A stretch of 64,000 bases of DNA from Ampelomyces quisqualis (lineage: Eukaryota > Ascomycota > Dothideomycetes > Pleosporales > Phaeosphaeriaceae), in NCBI GenBank assembly GCA_018398575.1, contig JAGTXZ010000003.1:248001-312000 (forward strand), read 5' to 3'. This document shows, piece by piece, positions 32,566-43,588 of the stretch. The position numbers and the translations under genes are program-made. Each line of letters opens with the position of its first letter. Positions within the stretch are counted from its first letter, which is position 1. The notes under the pieces were generated by a model. It was not told where the DNA came from and ran no database searches. It worked only from the letters and a program-made list of their open reading frames with translations.

Positions 32566-33674
32566 TTACATCTTCGCCTTGTCCTTCTGCTCAGGTACCT
32601 GTGTTAACAGCTTCTCGTGCTGTATCGCCGACTTGAGATTGTCCAACACAAGCAACTCCATGTCTCGCTACAAAAGTCAGCCGTGGTGAAACGCTTCCGT
32701 AGAGAAAAGACCAAACTCACCTGTGTCTCAAAGGTACCGGTTCCAACATGCGGCAATAGTACTGCATTCTCACACTCCAACAAACCTGGGTGGATTTTGG
32801 GCTCCTCTTCGAACACATCCAGCCCGCACGTCCAGACCTTGCCGCTCTTCAGTGCATCTACCAACGCTGCCTCGTCGATCAACGGCCCTCGCGCTGTGTT
32901 CACAATGACCACGCCATCCTTCATTTGTGTAAACTGCTCCTTGCCAATGATGTGCTTTGTGGACGGGTTGAGTGCCAGGTTGAGACTAAGCACATCCGAC
33001 GTCTTCAACAACTCCTCGAAGCTCACGTATGTAGCACCGTCTTCTTTCTCGGCCGACAATTGATGCCTGTTGTGGTATTGTATCTTCATGCCAAACGCCT
33101 TTGCGCGATGTGCAACTGCGGAGCCAATGCCGCCCATTCCAAGGATACCAAGCGTCTTGTTCTTGGGGTCGTGACCGAGGGAGAAGTTGCCGCGCCACTT
33201 GCCTTTGCGTCCTGATTAGCCGTCGCCCGGAAGATTGGCCATGTAGACCATACCTGCATTGACTGCCATGAAAGATTGCTTGATGTTCCTCAGCGCACCC
33301 AGCATCAGCCAGATTGCAACGTCCGCAGTCGCGTCGTCGACGGCAATTGGCGTGCTCGAGACCGAGATGCCTCGCTTCGTGCACGCTGCAACGTCAATGT
33401 TGTTGTATCCCGCGCCATTGTGGCATATGAACTTCAGGCTCTTCGGTAGCGCCTCGACCAGCTCTGCGTTGAAGTCGCCGGTGATTGGATTGGAGTCGTT
33501 GCTTCGGTACAGCGCGAAAAGCTTGTCGAATTCACCGCTCTTGCACTTGGATATGAAGTCCTCTCGGCTGCCGTCGGGATACTCATACAGCTTGGAAGCA
33601 ACTTTGGCGCATTCTTGCCATTCTTTCTGCGTGTGGGTGAGTTTGCCAATCAAGAGTGCTGCTCTTTGGGACAT
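32566..33674 (-). CDS. D-2-hydroxyacid dehydrogenase (glyoxylate/hydroxypyruvate reductase type)
   Basis: NAD(P)-dependent reduction of a 2-keto acid such as glyoxylate or hydroxypyruvate, cytosolic. Exons (minus): 33674-33254, 33211-32721 and 32667-32566, total 337 aa. The dinucleotide motif is GILGMGGIGSAVAHRA. The catalytic set is present: Arg in VNTARGPLIDE, Glu in DVFEEEPKIHP, and His in LPHVGTGTFETQ. Length is normal for the family and no targeting signal is seen. The substrate cannot be decided from sequence alone; glyoxylate reductase is most likely given similarity to fungal and yeast Gor1-type enzymes (from memory). Confidence 0.9.
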
Positions 33675-34568
33675 CGTGATGTGATTCAGCTGTGGTCTCG
33701 AATTGATAGTTCAGGAGGTGGTGAGATCTGGTGGAAACCGGGTGGGTGTGGAGAGGAAAATGTGGATTGCCGTTCGACTGCGGCGTTTGCTGCCCTTTTA
33801 GCCATTCCTCCCCTCTGGCAAGCCACGTCGACCGGTCCATCTTGGGCCGAATGTCTACCGTCACGCATCTTCCTGGCAGACGGGGACAATTGCCTCACTG
33901 GGAATTGCAGTCGTCTGCGTACCTACATCGCTATACTGCAACTGCTCGCATGCCCCGCCATCACCCCTCGCGCGAATTGACGAGTAGCAGATCAATGTGG
34001 GCATCATCACGAGCCACATCGTTTGGAAAAGCCTCGCAGAGGGTGACATGCCCTGAGGCCGACAGCCTTATATCGAGCCAGTCGCGCCTCAAGCAGAGCA
34101 GTAAAGTTTGTCGGCGTTTGGAATGAGGGGCGCTACAACTATCCTAGCAACACTCTAGCTGGATCAAAGACCGACGACCACGTGATGCACGAGGACGCGC
34201 TAGTACAGCCTTGGACGCAGGCGCACAAGAGAAGCTAGAGTCTGCTTGGCGGCTCCGGCTTTATTCTCGCGCTGATGCCGAACTCTTGCATCCGTAATTG
34301 CTGTCAGGCAGCAAAGCTAGCAAGGAGCGTGTCGTAATCGCCGCCCGAATCAATGGGCTGAATCTTTGAATAACGTGGTAGAGTCGGAGCTAGATGCGCA
34401 TCGAAATGCATGGCGTAGAATGAAAGAGTCACCCTCGAACCCGTAAGACACTTATAATAAAATGCGCAGACATCTTCAATTATAGGCCTACCGCTGCAAG
34501 ACTTCCAGAGATAAGCTTGGTTCTGGCACTGCCTGTAACAACACACTACCCGTGCTCTCGCCTGCCCC
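33675..34568. other. Intergenic, no gene seen
   Basis: Promoter of the dehydrogenase gene and upstream flank of the small ORF at 34569. No domain-bearing ORF. Confidence 0.45.
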
Positions 34569-34955
34569 ATGCTTCAGAAGCCCGATTCCGTCATCAACAG
34601 GTCCATGTTCATTTTTCCGTTCAGTGAGCTCAACCAGAAGATGATACTGAAAGCACTCGAAGACGTTCTGAGCACTACTTTCGCTGTCGAGAACATTGAC
34701 GTCAAGAAGATCAACGACAATGCAAAAATCGCGCTGGAAAATGGAGAGCTTGCGAAGGCTATGAAGAGCCTGACGATTAGCTATCAGTACTACAAAAGTG
34801 ATACTGCAAACGAGCTCAGACACCTCGTGGAGAATGATCTGGTAGGGGTCGAGATGATGAACGTGGAGGATGCAGTCCGAGATGCAACCGCGCATTATGG
34901 CAAAGATGTCAAGGATGTGGAAGGGATGTTCAGGGTGGAGCCATGTGTGATGTAA
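34569..34955 (+). CDS. Small hypothetical protein
   Basis: A 128-aa single-exon frame beginning MLQKPDSVINRSMF. It is predicted to be largely helical and charged (KALEDVLSTTF, KKINDNAKIALENGELAKAMK), with no signal peptide or membrane segment. The composition is more protein-like than surrounding ORFs. I do not recognise it, and there is no splice evidence. It ends 89 bases before the end of the convergent oxygenase gene. It could be a lineage-specific gene or chance. Confidence 0.4.
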   Translation: MLQKPDSVINRSMFIFPFSELNQKMILKALEDVLSTTFAVENIDVKKINDNAKIALENGELAKAMKSLTISYQYYKSDTANELRHLVENDLVGVEMMNVEDAVRDATAHYGKDVKDVEGMFRVEPCVM

Positions 34956-35044
34956 AATATGGTTCAACGAAGGTCGCAATTGTTTCAAGATGATTCAAAG
35001 TAATCGAAAAAGAGTACATGCAATTTAGCTAGGGTTGAAGCTGT

Positions 35045-36385
35045 CTATGGAGCATCTGCAAAACCCAGTGGACACGCTCCCGCGGACTTCTCCGCAAAAT
35101 TCATCGGACACCCACCTCGTGTGTAAACCTTGTTCGCAAATTGGCCAAACGTGGTGTATGAGCAAGCCCCATTCTCCTTCACGAACGACATGATCTCCTC
35201 GCCACCCTTGCCTTCCAAATGCTTCGGTCCGATCTCCTGCAGCTTGTATCCCTCAGGCCTAAACTTCGCATCGCCAGCCTCTGGCAGTCCAAAGATACGG
35301 GTGTATACCGAGTACAACCAGGTACAACTCTCTGACGAAGCTACGTACCAAGGTTCAATCTCCCAGAAATGCATTGGTCGATACCCAGCCGCGTTTGCTT
35401 CGCCAAAGACTTGCAGCGTCGAGTACCGTGGCAGCATCAAGTGACGAACAAAATACTTGCGCACCGCCAAACCGAAGCTCAGAGCCGATCGAACAACAGA
35501 CGCAGAGCGAGGAGGCAACTTGAAAGCTCCACTGAGTCGCGAGTCCATAAATGCCACCAACACAGCATGTATAGCAGGTGTGAGAAATGCAGGCATGGTC
35601 GACGCATAAACTGCAAACACACCCTTTGCAACAACAGCATTGTCCTCACTCGGCGCCATATTCCTCGTCTCAAAATCCTCAATGAACTCCGCACACGCCT
35701 CAAAGCTCGGCGGTACACCGTCTAACCCCATCCTCTTGCCCACCTCGTGCCAAAACACCCAGCTCGCATGTTTTTCCAGCGGCGTGGTCGCCCGCCAATC
35801 ATACTTGTCGATCCACTGCAGCGCCTCGCACGTGAGCAGGCACAGCGTGTAGACCATCTGGTCCATTTTGATTTGCGAGCCGTAGCGTGAGTGGATCCAG
35901 TTCATGCGGTTGATGGCGATGCAGGCGCGTTCGCTGTCGATGTCGTTGACGAGGAATTCGCCGACGAGGACGGTGGTGTCGGCGTAGCGTTTGCCTACGC
36001 GGTCGACCATTTCTTTTGCACTGACGGAGACTTTGGAGATGCCGGGGATGGCAAAGGCCTGGTGGTATTATTAGTATTTCGCAGGGAATCTTGATTGTTG
36101 GTTGGGGTTTGGCTTACGCGGAGAAAGGCAAAGTCTTTGCCAGCGAGAAAAGTCCAGGGACATTCGTAGAGACCCTGCTTGATTAGCTGTTGGCTTAGTT
36201 TACAATCACTGCTGACTTACGAGCTGTCCGATTATTGTCTGAGCATCGCGGTAGTTCAGCTTAGCAAAGTCTGCAGTCCTGTGACCATGTTGCTCTTGAA
36301 GCTTGTTGACACGACGATATCTGAGTGTCCTAACAAGAACAAGGTACCCGGACACGAACAGGACTAAAAGGAGATGTGGCAACAT
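35045..36385 (-). CDS. mpaB/DUF2236-type ER-bound oxygenase
   Basis: Member of the mpaB-like (DUF2236, latex-clearing-protein related) family of heme oxygenases, which cleave isoprenoid side chains in mycophenolic acid biosynthesis. Exons (minus): 36385-36221, 36186-36118 and 36058-35045, total 415 aa. An N-terminal membrane anchor (LPHLLLVLFVSGYLVLV) explains ER binding. The conserved region runs through VLVGEFLVNDIDSERACIAI, NWIHSRYG (candidate heme His) and ASWVFWHEVGKRMG. The substrate is unknown, and no polyketide synthase or terpene cyclase is in the window, so a role in secondary metabolism is only possible. The tail GGCPMNFAEKSAGACPLGF is Cys-containing. Confidence 0.82.
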
Positions 36386-38154
36386 TGTGAAAGTACAGAA
36401 TGTTGGAGCATGGAGGTTGCCATGTTCCAGAGAAATGTTGCTGCTTCATATACTAAGTGATACGGCGAGCCGTGCTACAAGCAAGATTTCTTGAGAATAT
36501 TCCATCGAGGGTAGTATGCGACACTGCGGCAAGGTAACCACTTTTCAGGCTTATTCTTTCACTCCATTCCCGTTTTCTGGCTGGAGGCGAGCCAAGTCTG
36601 CATAGTATGTCACGAGGCGTGGAAGCTATGCACCCTTAAATGCCGCATCGCCAGATGTCTGGCGCTTCGTTCGCAGTCTCTCACGCAATTCAGAATAGTA
36701 GCGAGAGATGAAAGATTTCAGTGGACGGGATAGCTCTCGTGGTAGGGAAGCACATGCACTTTGAACATGGCACGTTTGTGCGTTCCCTGCTCGTGCATAG
36801 CCAATGTGCAATACGTTCGCACTTGTGCTGCACCCTTCACTACCGAGTGCTCAGCAGACCGTAAAACACGACACTACGAAGGCGTCCTTTGTCTGGGATA
36901 TATCAGTGCTCGGTCTGCGGGTGAAAGTACTGCTAGCGCCAGCCCACACTTTTGATATCGCCACTTGAGTTATCGCTCATCTCACTTGTAAAAGGACCTG
37001 ACGTAGTAGTCACTTTAACAATGATATTTCATAAACATCATTGGATTCTATACAATTTGTCAACTTTATTTGCGCGTGCCGAGCCTTCTTCCCAGTCAGA
37101 TGCATGCACGCACGGACTGATTCAGGTATTGGATGCTGACTGCAGACGAGTACTCCGTACGACAGCATGCATGTACAACCCACGTACAACCCACGCACTA
37201 TCAGGTTTTCAAGTCCCACATCATTAGATTTTGCAAAAGTCCTGAAGCGAGTAGCGCGTTGCAAGGCATCTGAGAGGATATTAAGATTAGATGCCCTTCA
37301 CGCGGGGTTGAAGAAGCAGGATAGTGAAAAATTGTCGTGGTGGCTCGAATGAAACCCTACATCGAGGCTAGCATGCGTTTCTTAGGCGACGGCATACTCA
37401 GGTTGGCGGATCGATGCGTTGCTGCTTGGCAGTGAGGGAGAAGAGAAGCGAAGGAGCGGAGTGAAGTTCCCAGGCACGCCAGACTCGAAAGCCGGTTAAG
37501 TTGGGAAACCGCCTTGCCAGATTGGGACGAACCGAGCCGTTGCTGGCAGTCGTTGTCCGTCTCATCTGCACCACATTGCAACTTTCACCGAGGCTTCGGC
37601 GTTTGTGCGTCCCAATTGGACAAAAGGATGATAGCCTCGCGACGTCAGACTGCTGGATGCAGCATTTTCCATAGCCAAGTCTGTTCTCGGCGTCCAAGGC
37701 CTCAGGTCCCAGCTCTAGGTGTAGGACGAATATCCGCTTCAGCGCGATGATTAACTCCTACATGATTTTCTGCTTTTTTGCTACTCACGAGAGACATGAT
37801 TTGGAATTGCAAGAGCTAGCTCGTCATGATGAACTAGTTGAGCATGGAGCATGTTGTCGCGCGCTTGTTGCGTCTCCAACAAGTAAAACAACACGCAGTG
37901 CACTTCTCTTCTCTAATCTGAACGATGCGAAGGATTCCAGTCTCAACATGGCGTCTCGTACATTATATTGATTTTGCATTAGTCCTTTGCCACTACACCA
38001 ATTTTGAGGCCATGCCGGGCGTTAAGGCGATCTATTCGGGCATTCAATTTATCCAGAATGTAGGGAACACAAGCGCGATGAGTACAAAATGGGCGTAAAT
38101 TGTACCACAAAGATACTCAGTATACGACAATTTCGTCGAGACACATACTCCATC
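36386..38154. other. 1.8-kb intergenic stretch
   Basis: No supported gene. Contains a short direct repeat (cgtacaaccca, twice, at about 37173-37195) and a TACTCCGTA motif at 37151. AT content rises toward the effector-like gene at 38155. Confidence 0.5.
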
Positions 38155-38787
38155 ATGAAGACGATTACGTTAACATCGTTGCTCGCGACATTTCTGTCAA
38201 GCGGCACCCTCGCTCAAGAAGGCACAACAATTTTCTGGCCGAATCTCCACTTCGGTCTCCTCGAGTGCGACAACGGCCTCGAACAATATGGCTGGCCTGA
38301 CGTGAACCACGAAGGTCGCGCGACATGGAATCTCGTTGGAATGTTCCCTCGAGGCTTTCCTCGTGCGGGATACACCGATCTGAACAGCACATACATCTAC
38401 CAGTTACCTCAAGGAGGTTATCCTTATCAGAAATATGAGGGCTGGAACTCGAGCGCGTTCTTTTGGGCAGACCCAGACCAATTGAAGGACTACCCCCGAG
38501 GCTGGCTTAACATCCACATACCAGTTTCCGCGAAGGGCATGAAGACTGAGATCCAGGCTGGAACAATCGACTTTGAGGGCACCGTATTCAACTGCAGGAG
38601 AGAGAACACGAACTTGTTCCTAGGTGGTGGTACAGAGTGCCGAGCGTCGAACCGCGAATTCTGTGCTGGGTACAACTATTGTCAATTGAGGTACGTGTGC
38701 CGGAGGGAGAAGTGGCCGGCGGACAAAGGCTGTGTTGGAAGTCAAGCGAACTTCTGTTATCCGAGCTGGGACAGGCCTGGGACTTGA
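38155..38787 (+). CDS. Secreted cysteine-rich orphan, effector candidate
   Basis: Single-exon 210-aa protein with a clear signal peptide (residues 1-20, ending GTLA before QEGTT) and no membrane segment. The mature part has eight cysteines, seven of them in the last third (FNC, TEC, EFC, NYC, YVC, KGC, NFC), which would form four disulphides. It is rich in Trp, Tyr and Gly (QYGWPD, GGYPYQKYEGW). I know no family. Small size, secretion, even Cys count and its position between repeats fit a candidate effector or surface protein; that role is inference. The frame is open upstream to 38089, but only this Met gives a signal peptide. Confidence 0.75.
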   Translation: MKTITLTSLLATFLSSGTLAQEGTTIFWPNLHFGLLECDNGLEQYGWPDVNHEGRATWNLVGMFPRGFPRAGYTDLNSTYIYQLPQGGYPYQKYEGWNSSAFFWADPDQLKDYPRGWLNIHIPVSAKGMKTEIQAGTIDFEGTVFNCRRENTNLFLGGGTECRASNREFCAGYNYCQLRYVCRREKWPADKGCVGSQANFCYPSWDRPGT

Positions 38788-39741
38788 GGTCATGAGAGCG
38801 TGAGACGATCAAGGAGCATGTCCTACAATCTTGCATTTGCAGAGCGAGATGCAAAATGACCAACTCATACAGATTACTTAGTCCTATCAAGGCAAGTGTG
38901 CCGTTTTTCTGTTCTGTCATGTAAAGCCACGGGTATAAGCACCTAAAATGAGACGATTGAGAATGGTACGAGATACAATGCACTTGAATGGAGTTCTCAT
39001 CTCATCGGTGCAGGCGAATTTTCGCTTCCGTGATTCCGCTGCAAGGATGCATCTGGGCTACAACGTCCCGGTGCGCAGTCAGCCGGGTCGACATAGATAG
39101 AGAGCAGCTCCGCGTACTCTTTTACATTGACACCACTACATACAATTATCGTGTTTACACCAGCGCCAATTAGCAATCTCCCACTAGAAATTCCATAGCC
39201 AAGCCCTGCAATAATGCCTTGGATGGACTCTCATGCTCACGGCAAGCCCTGCAATTGTTCATCCCACATCGCCCATGACAAATACAACCTTGCAGCTCGA
39301 TGTGCTTTCACAATAACTCTACAAAAAGTATCCGAGTGCACAGAAGAAGCTTCTACCTGCACGGGAGTCGAATGCTCCAGCTTGGTTCCAAGGGTCCTGT
39401 CGCCTGTAATCTATGCGATATGGGTAACCCCAGTCAGCATCGCTGACTGTGGTAACTTGCACCGTGGTTTTGAAGCGCATCGACCTTGAGAAGTTGAGCT
39501 GTGTGTCGGTGAACCTCTCATCGAGGGATAAGAATGCAATCAAAGAGTACTTTGTGCAGTGCCAGGCAAAAGAGCAGATTTAAGATGAGGCAGGAGACGG
39601 AATCATAAGGCAAGGATCAGCATATAATCTCGATATTGAAGTCCACTTGTGAGGCTCACACCTGGTTCTCCCGGTTACTCAAGCCTCGAGCGCTCGGTAC
39701 ACCCAGACACCATTTTGTCGAGCTAAAGCCCCAACTATCTT
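38788..39741. other. Intergenic, no gene seen
   Basis: Lies between the ends of the secreted orphan (+) and the second secreted protein (-). No supported ORF. Confidence 0.5.
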
Positions 39742-41090
39742 CTAGAGCTTTGCACGTATGACATGCTCCCTCACGAAATTCTTCCCATCCACACTTCGCT
39801 TCACAACTCGCGTAGCCAGAACATCTACCGCCACCGCCATGCCTGGTCCAGTATCCATCGGATCCTCTTTTGGCTTTTCGGGGGACTCGGGTGGTACGTC
39901 TTCGACCCAGAATAACAAGTTTAGTGTTATTACTTCTTCGTAGCTGGGCGTAAAGATCGTGATCTTGGGGATGTATTTCTGGCCCAGTTGTCGTTTGTGC
40001 TGAGCGAGGAAATAGCCGACAGCGATGCCATTGTTAGATCCTAGCAACTGTTAGCTTCTTGCGCGGCATAAATGTGCAGTTGAATTTGTCACCTAGAAGA
40101 GCTTGTCCTTCCTCACTGGTCGTGTCGAAAGTAGTGCCTGGCCATGCTACGGGATCTTCCAGACGTGGCTGCCCTGGCGGCGGCTTCCACCTTCCAAGCG
40201 CCTCATATATTATCTCTTCCGTTTCTTCGTTGGTAATTGTGAGACTCATGAACTTGGTGATCTGTTTGATGTTCTTATTTTCCCTGTTGACATCTCGATT
40301 CCAAAGTCCCCAGGCGATGTCGGAGCTTGATCGGATTGCGGGGAGATCATCCTTTGAGGGATTCGGATTATTCCAGAGCTGCATGGCACCTTGGACAGGA
40401 CTCAATAGGTTGATGAAGTAGACCAGACCGTCTTTCGCATTGACTCCCATGATGTATTCCGCATTTGTGACCTGCATATTACTCAGTCGGTTCACCATAG
40501 TCTGCAAAGCGCAGGCTTACTCTATATTCCTTGCCGTTCACGACATACTTCTGCTTGTCGACAGTTGGCAGCCTCTCGTCCGGTGGTGGTGTCTTCAATA
40601 CCGCTGGTCCATCCCTATGGACCATCTTGTAGCATTTGTTTGGCCCGCCGTCTTTTGCAGACTTGGTTGAGATCCCGAGTGCTTCGAAAGCATGTTCCAG
40701 ATAATGGCCCAAAAGGAAGTCGCAGTGCTCGTCCACATCGTCATCGTCTGTCACATCTTTGTAGCCCCAGGTCTTCATTTCTTCTACGAGATCTCCATCC
40801 CATGGACTGTCAAGCGGTGTGACATGACGTGCAGCGCCTTCACGATCCAGCGTCATGGCCAGGTGAAGTCTTGTTCCTCTGCAGACGGCTTTACTCCAAG
40901 GCGTGTTGGCATCGGGTGGAGTGGCTGGCGGTGGATTTGATGCGCCGAGAACAGGATTACCCGCGAGCTCACGGCCGTTGTCTCGTGGTTGCTCGGGCTT
41001 GATGCGGAACCGCGTGCTGGAGTTGAACGCGACATCACTCGAAGCACACGTCAGCAGCGTCAGTAGACAAACGACATTGAGAAGCTTCAT
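39742..41090 (-). CDS. Secreted hypothetical protein
   Basis: 415 aa from exons 41090-40521, 40471-40093 and 40040-39742. A signal peptide (MKLLNVVCLLTLLTCASS) is followed by a disordered Pro-rich part, then PWSKAVCRGTRLHLAMTLD, a Cys-containing middle (DEHCDFLLGHYLEHAFEALG, KCYKMVHRD) and a C-terminal region rich in beta-strand-like sequence. All three joins keep frame (KEYR/VTNAE and ALLG/SNNG). No known domain. The C-terminus, RAKL, resembles a peroxisomal signal, but the N-terminal signal peptide should override it. Next to another secreted orphan and a RIP-like island, it looks lineage-specific. Confidence 0.7.
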
Positions 41091-41299
41091 GTTGCGGGGA
41101 AGAAGGAGAGGTCGCAACCGGCCGTGAGTGTAAGAGCACACCGCTTCCTCGCGGCTTTACAAGTTGAGCGTTTTTTACAGGTCAGTGTCGCGGATGGAGT
41201 GGAGAGTAGCCGAGAGATGATATAATGGGGGTTCTTTGTGTAGGGCAGAAAAGTTTGACTCAGCAAGTGAAAGTGAAAGGCTGGCGAATGCTGCACCGA

Positions 41300-41880
41300 G
41301 ATATATTTGACTTAGCGTTTCCAACTGGTCGTAGTACTAGGAGCTACTGCTACAACCTACTGCTTAATTAAACAGTAAGTACTAGGTTATGGATCTGCTA
41401 ACAAGCTTACGCTATAGATTACTTGAGAGTAAACTACTTCTAGTGGCAACGATTTTGAATAGAGCTACGCTCTGTAGCTGTAGTACTATTGCACATGCCA
41501 CCTACGATAGTACTAGTTTCTCTATTTAGCTAGTAACAATTTAGGTGCGTGCGGCTACTACTACATACTTAGGTGTATTTACTCTCAGGAGTCAGTACCC
41601 CCCTTTCTAGCTACTTAACTACGTAAACTAGTTAGACTGTGTTAATATTCGCTATGCAGAGCTAACGCCTTGCAACTAGAATAGACCTCCTGAAAGGCCG
41701 CCAGCCAGCGAGCAATCTCTACAAAAGTCTAGCTGTACAGCTGTAACTACAGCTCCGAAGTAGTTACTACTACGCTCTTCAATTATTACTACTACGCTTA
41801 CAGACCTACCTATTCACGTTGAATTACTTCCTACTTAATTAAGCCGTAGACTGTAGCCGTATATTGCAGTAGTATTGTCT
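41300..41880. repeat. TA-rich, RIP-like decayed repeat island
   Basis: About 580 bases are saturated with TpA in CTA/TAG contexts (for example tactactacgctcttcaatt and gtagttactactacgctc), with almost no open frame, in contrast to both flanking genes. This is the product expected when repeat-induced point mutation converts CpA to TpA in a duplicated sequence. I could not name the ancestral element. The border with the F-box-like gene at 41977 is abrupt. Confidence 0.6.
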
Positions 41881-41976
41881 ACTCCTAGCGATGAGGCCGA
41901 AGATCCGGAGCTAAGCAGACATCCACAATTGCTACCTGAGAGTATACTTGGAGAAGTCGGATCCGAAGCCGTCGAG

Positions 41977-42831
41977 CTACGCGTCATCGAAGATAATCTT
42001 CTGTGTTTTGGATGTAGACTTCGCGGCAAGCTTTCCCCGGCGACCTCCAACGTTCTTGGTCATCTGCTTCCATTTCTGGGGATCCTGCCTCGCCATGGGA
42101 CACATTGGGTCGATACCATAGTGTCTCTCCGTGCAGTACCAGCATTTCTGCGGTCTTTTCGTCTTTCCTCCCCGCTCCTTGCCCCTGATGACGTTCTCCT
42201 TTTGTTCCGCGTGCGATGCTGCTGGGATACTGGGAGTTCGTAGCCACTCCCTTCCCTCGAGGATCCTCGGGTACTTTGGTCTGTAGAGGCGAAAGGCAAG
42301 GTCCCGTTCAAATAGCTCTTCCAGATCAGCCTTCCAAAGTTTGCACACGTACTCCATGTCTTGGCGAATAAGAGGTGAGGTGCGACAGAGAACTCCGACT
42401 TTTCTTCTGAGAGTGGTGATCAGCTCTCCCTCCTTCGAGCTCAAGCCGAACTCATCCAGCATAGCGGTGTCCATTCTTGCAGGTAGCTTGATCTTTGTCC
42501 TCGATTTGATCGGCTTTTTGTAGTAGTCACCTGCATCATCCTTAAGCTCTCTGAGAGAATAGCTCTGGTACAAGATTTTTTGGCGTAGCTCTGACGGTAG
42601 ACCTAGTAAGCTAGCTTTGGGGTGCAGTCGGCCTGTGCTTCCTTGCTGCTTCGAGTCGAGCCATGGCAAGATCCAGAGGCTCGACGCGCGTTCACGTTCA
42701 AGCTGCTTTCGTGCGGAGCGCTTTAAGGTCCGAGGTTTGATGGAGACATCGATGCGCTGTAGTTTGTTTTTGGCGGCTTTTGCGAGTGATTTGGCCTTCT
42801 TGCCGGCGCGGCGAGTCTTTTTGATTGCCAT
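41977..42831 (-). CDS. F-box-like orphan with CxxC motif
   Basis: Single-exon 284-aa protein. A very basic N-terminus (KKTRRAGKKAKSLAKAAKNK) could be a nuclear signal. SLLGLPSELRQKILYQSY fits the start of a degenerate F-box (LPxELxxxIL). The C-terminal part has KCWYCTERHYGIDPMCPMAR, a possible small metal site, and then Lys/Arg-rich tail. I know this architecture only as a dothideomycete orphan family. It ends next to the TA-rich island, so its 3' flank may have been remodelled. Confidence 0.6.
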   Translation of the reverse strand: MAIKKTRRAGKKAKSLAKAAKNKLQRIDVSIKPRTLKRSARKQLERERASSLWILPWLDSKQQGSTGRLHPKASLLGLPSELRQKILYQSYSLRELKDDAGDYYKKPIKSRTKIKLPARMDTAMLDEFGLSSKEGELITTLRRKVGVLCRTSPLIRQDMEYVCKLWKADLEELFERDLAFRLYRPKYPRILEGREWLRTPSIPAASHAEQKENVIRGKERGGKTKRPQKCWYCTERHYGIDPMCPMARQDPQKWKQMTKNVGGRRGKLAAKSTSKTQKIIFDDA

Positions 42832-43588
42832 GATGTTGGCTGTCTGTCGTCGTGCGATGGCGTGTGAGCAAGCCGTTCACCCGTTATCATGGAAAGGAGC
42901 ATCGAGCACGGGCCAAGCTCTAAAGCGCAGATCGCTCGCGAGTGGTCAACGTTCGGGACCAGTACCAGACAGGCAAACCTATCTGCACTCAACCAGTGAT
43001 GCATCTCGGACACAAATTTGTGCTCAAAACATAATCATCAAACATTATTGCTAGCATATTGGACGATGGTATCAAATAGGCTGTACGGATATATGACACC
43101 GCCCATGTAAGCTAAATTATCATCACATTAAGCAAGCATGCGTCATTAGATAACGAAACTAAGCTATAATCCAACGCCGCTTGTCTACCTTCAGACGTTA
43201 AGTAATATTATACAAGTGATTATAGTCTGCCGCGGAGCTTGTCAAAAGTTAACCTATAGGACTTTAAACAATGCTAGCGTGCACTTTACTAACTACGAAT
43301 TATACTAAGCCTAGAATAGCCTGTCTACCTTCAAGATGTGAAGTAACGTAGGGTGAAAAACCGTATTCTGCTGTGAAGCATACAATGATGCCTACATATT
43401 GAAAGCCGAATTGTCCATATTTGAATCACCCCAGGCTTATACGCGCCTGATCGCGATCCATGGCTTGATCAGAAGCCCCATTCTGAGCCCATGAAGCAAT
43501 TAATGCACGTCAAAGCAGTCCATCTACGATTCAACATGTCGTATTCAGATGCGACATAACATAACGCTCAGTCCCTAAACTTTTCACC
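42832..43588. other. AT-rich intergenic with degenerate direct repeats
   Basis: No gene. From about 43060 the sequence is TA-rich like the island at 41.3 kb and holds the direct repeat listed separately. Confidence 0.5.
43163..43350. repeat. Degenerate direct repeat, about 140-bp period
   Basis: Two copies of a motif starting actaagc, then cttgtctaccttc and aagtaat/aagtaac, lie at about 43163-43208 and 43302-43347 (second copy cctgtctaccttcaagatg). Mismatches are mostly C/T or G/A, as expected for mutated repeat copies. Confidence 0.6.

Noticed and set aside
39742..39753. C-terminal AKL as a peroxisomal signal on the secreted protein
   Set aside because: A strong N-terminal signal peptide is present, so the C-terminus would not meet the peroxisomal receptor; likely chance.
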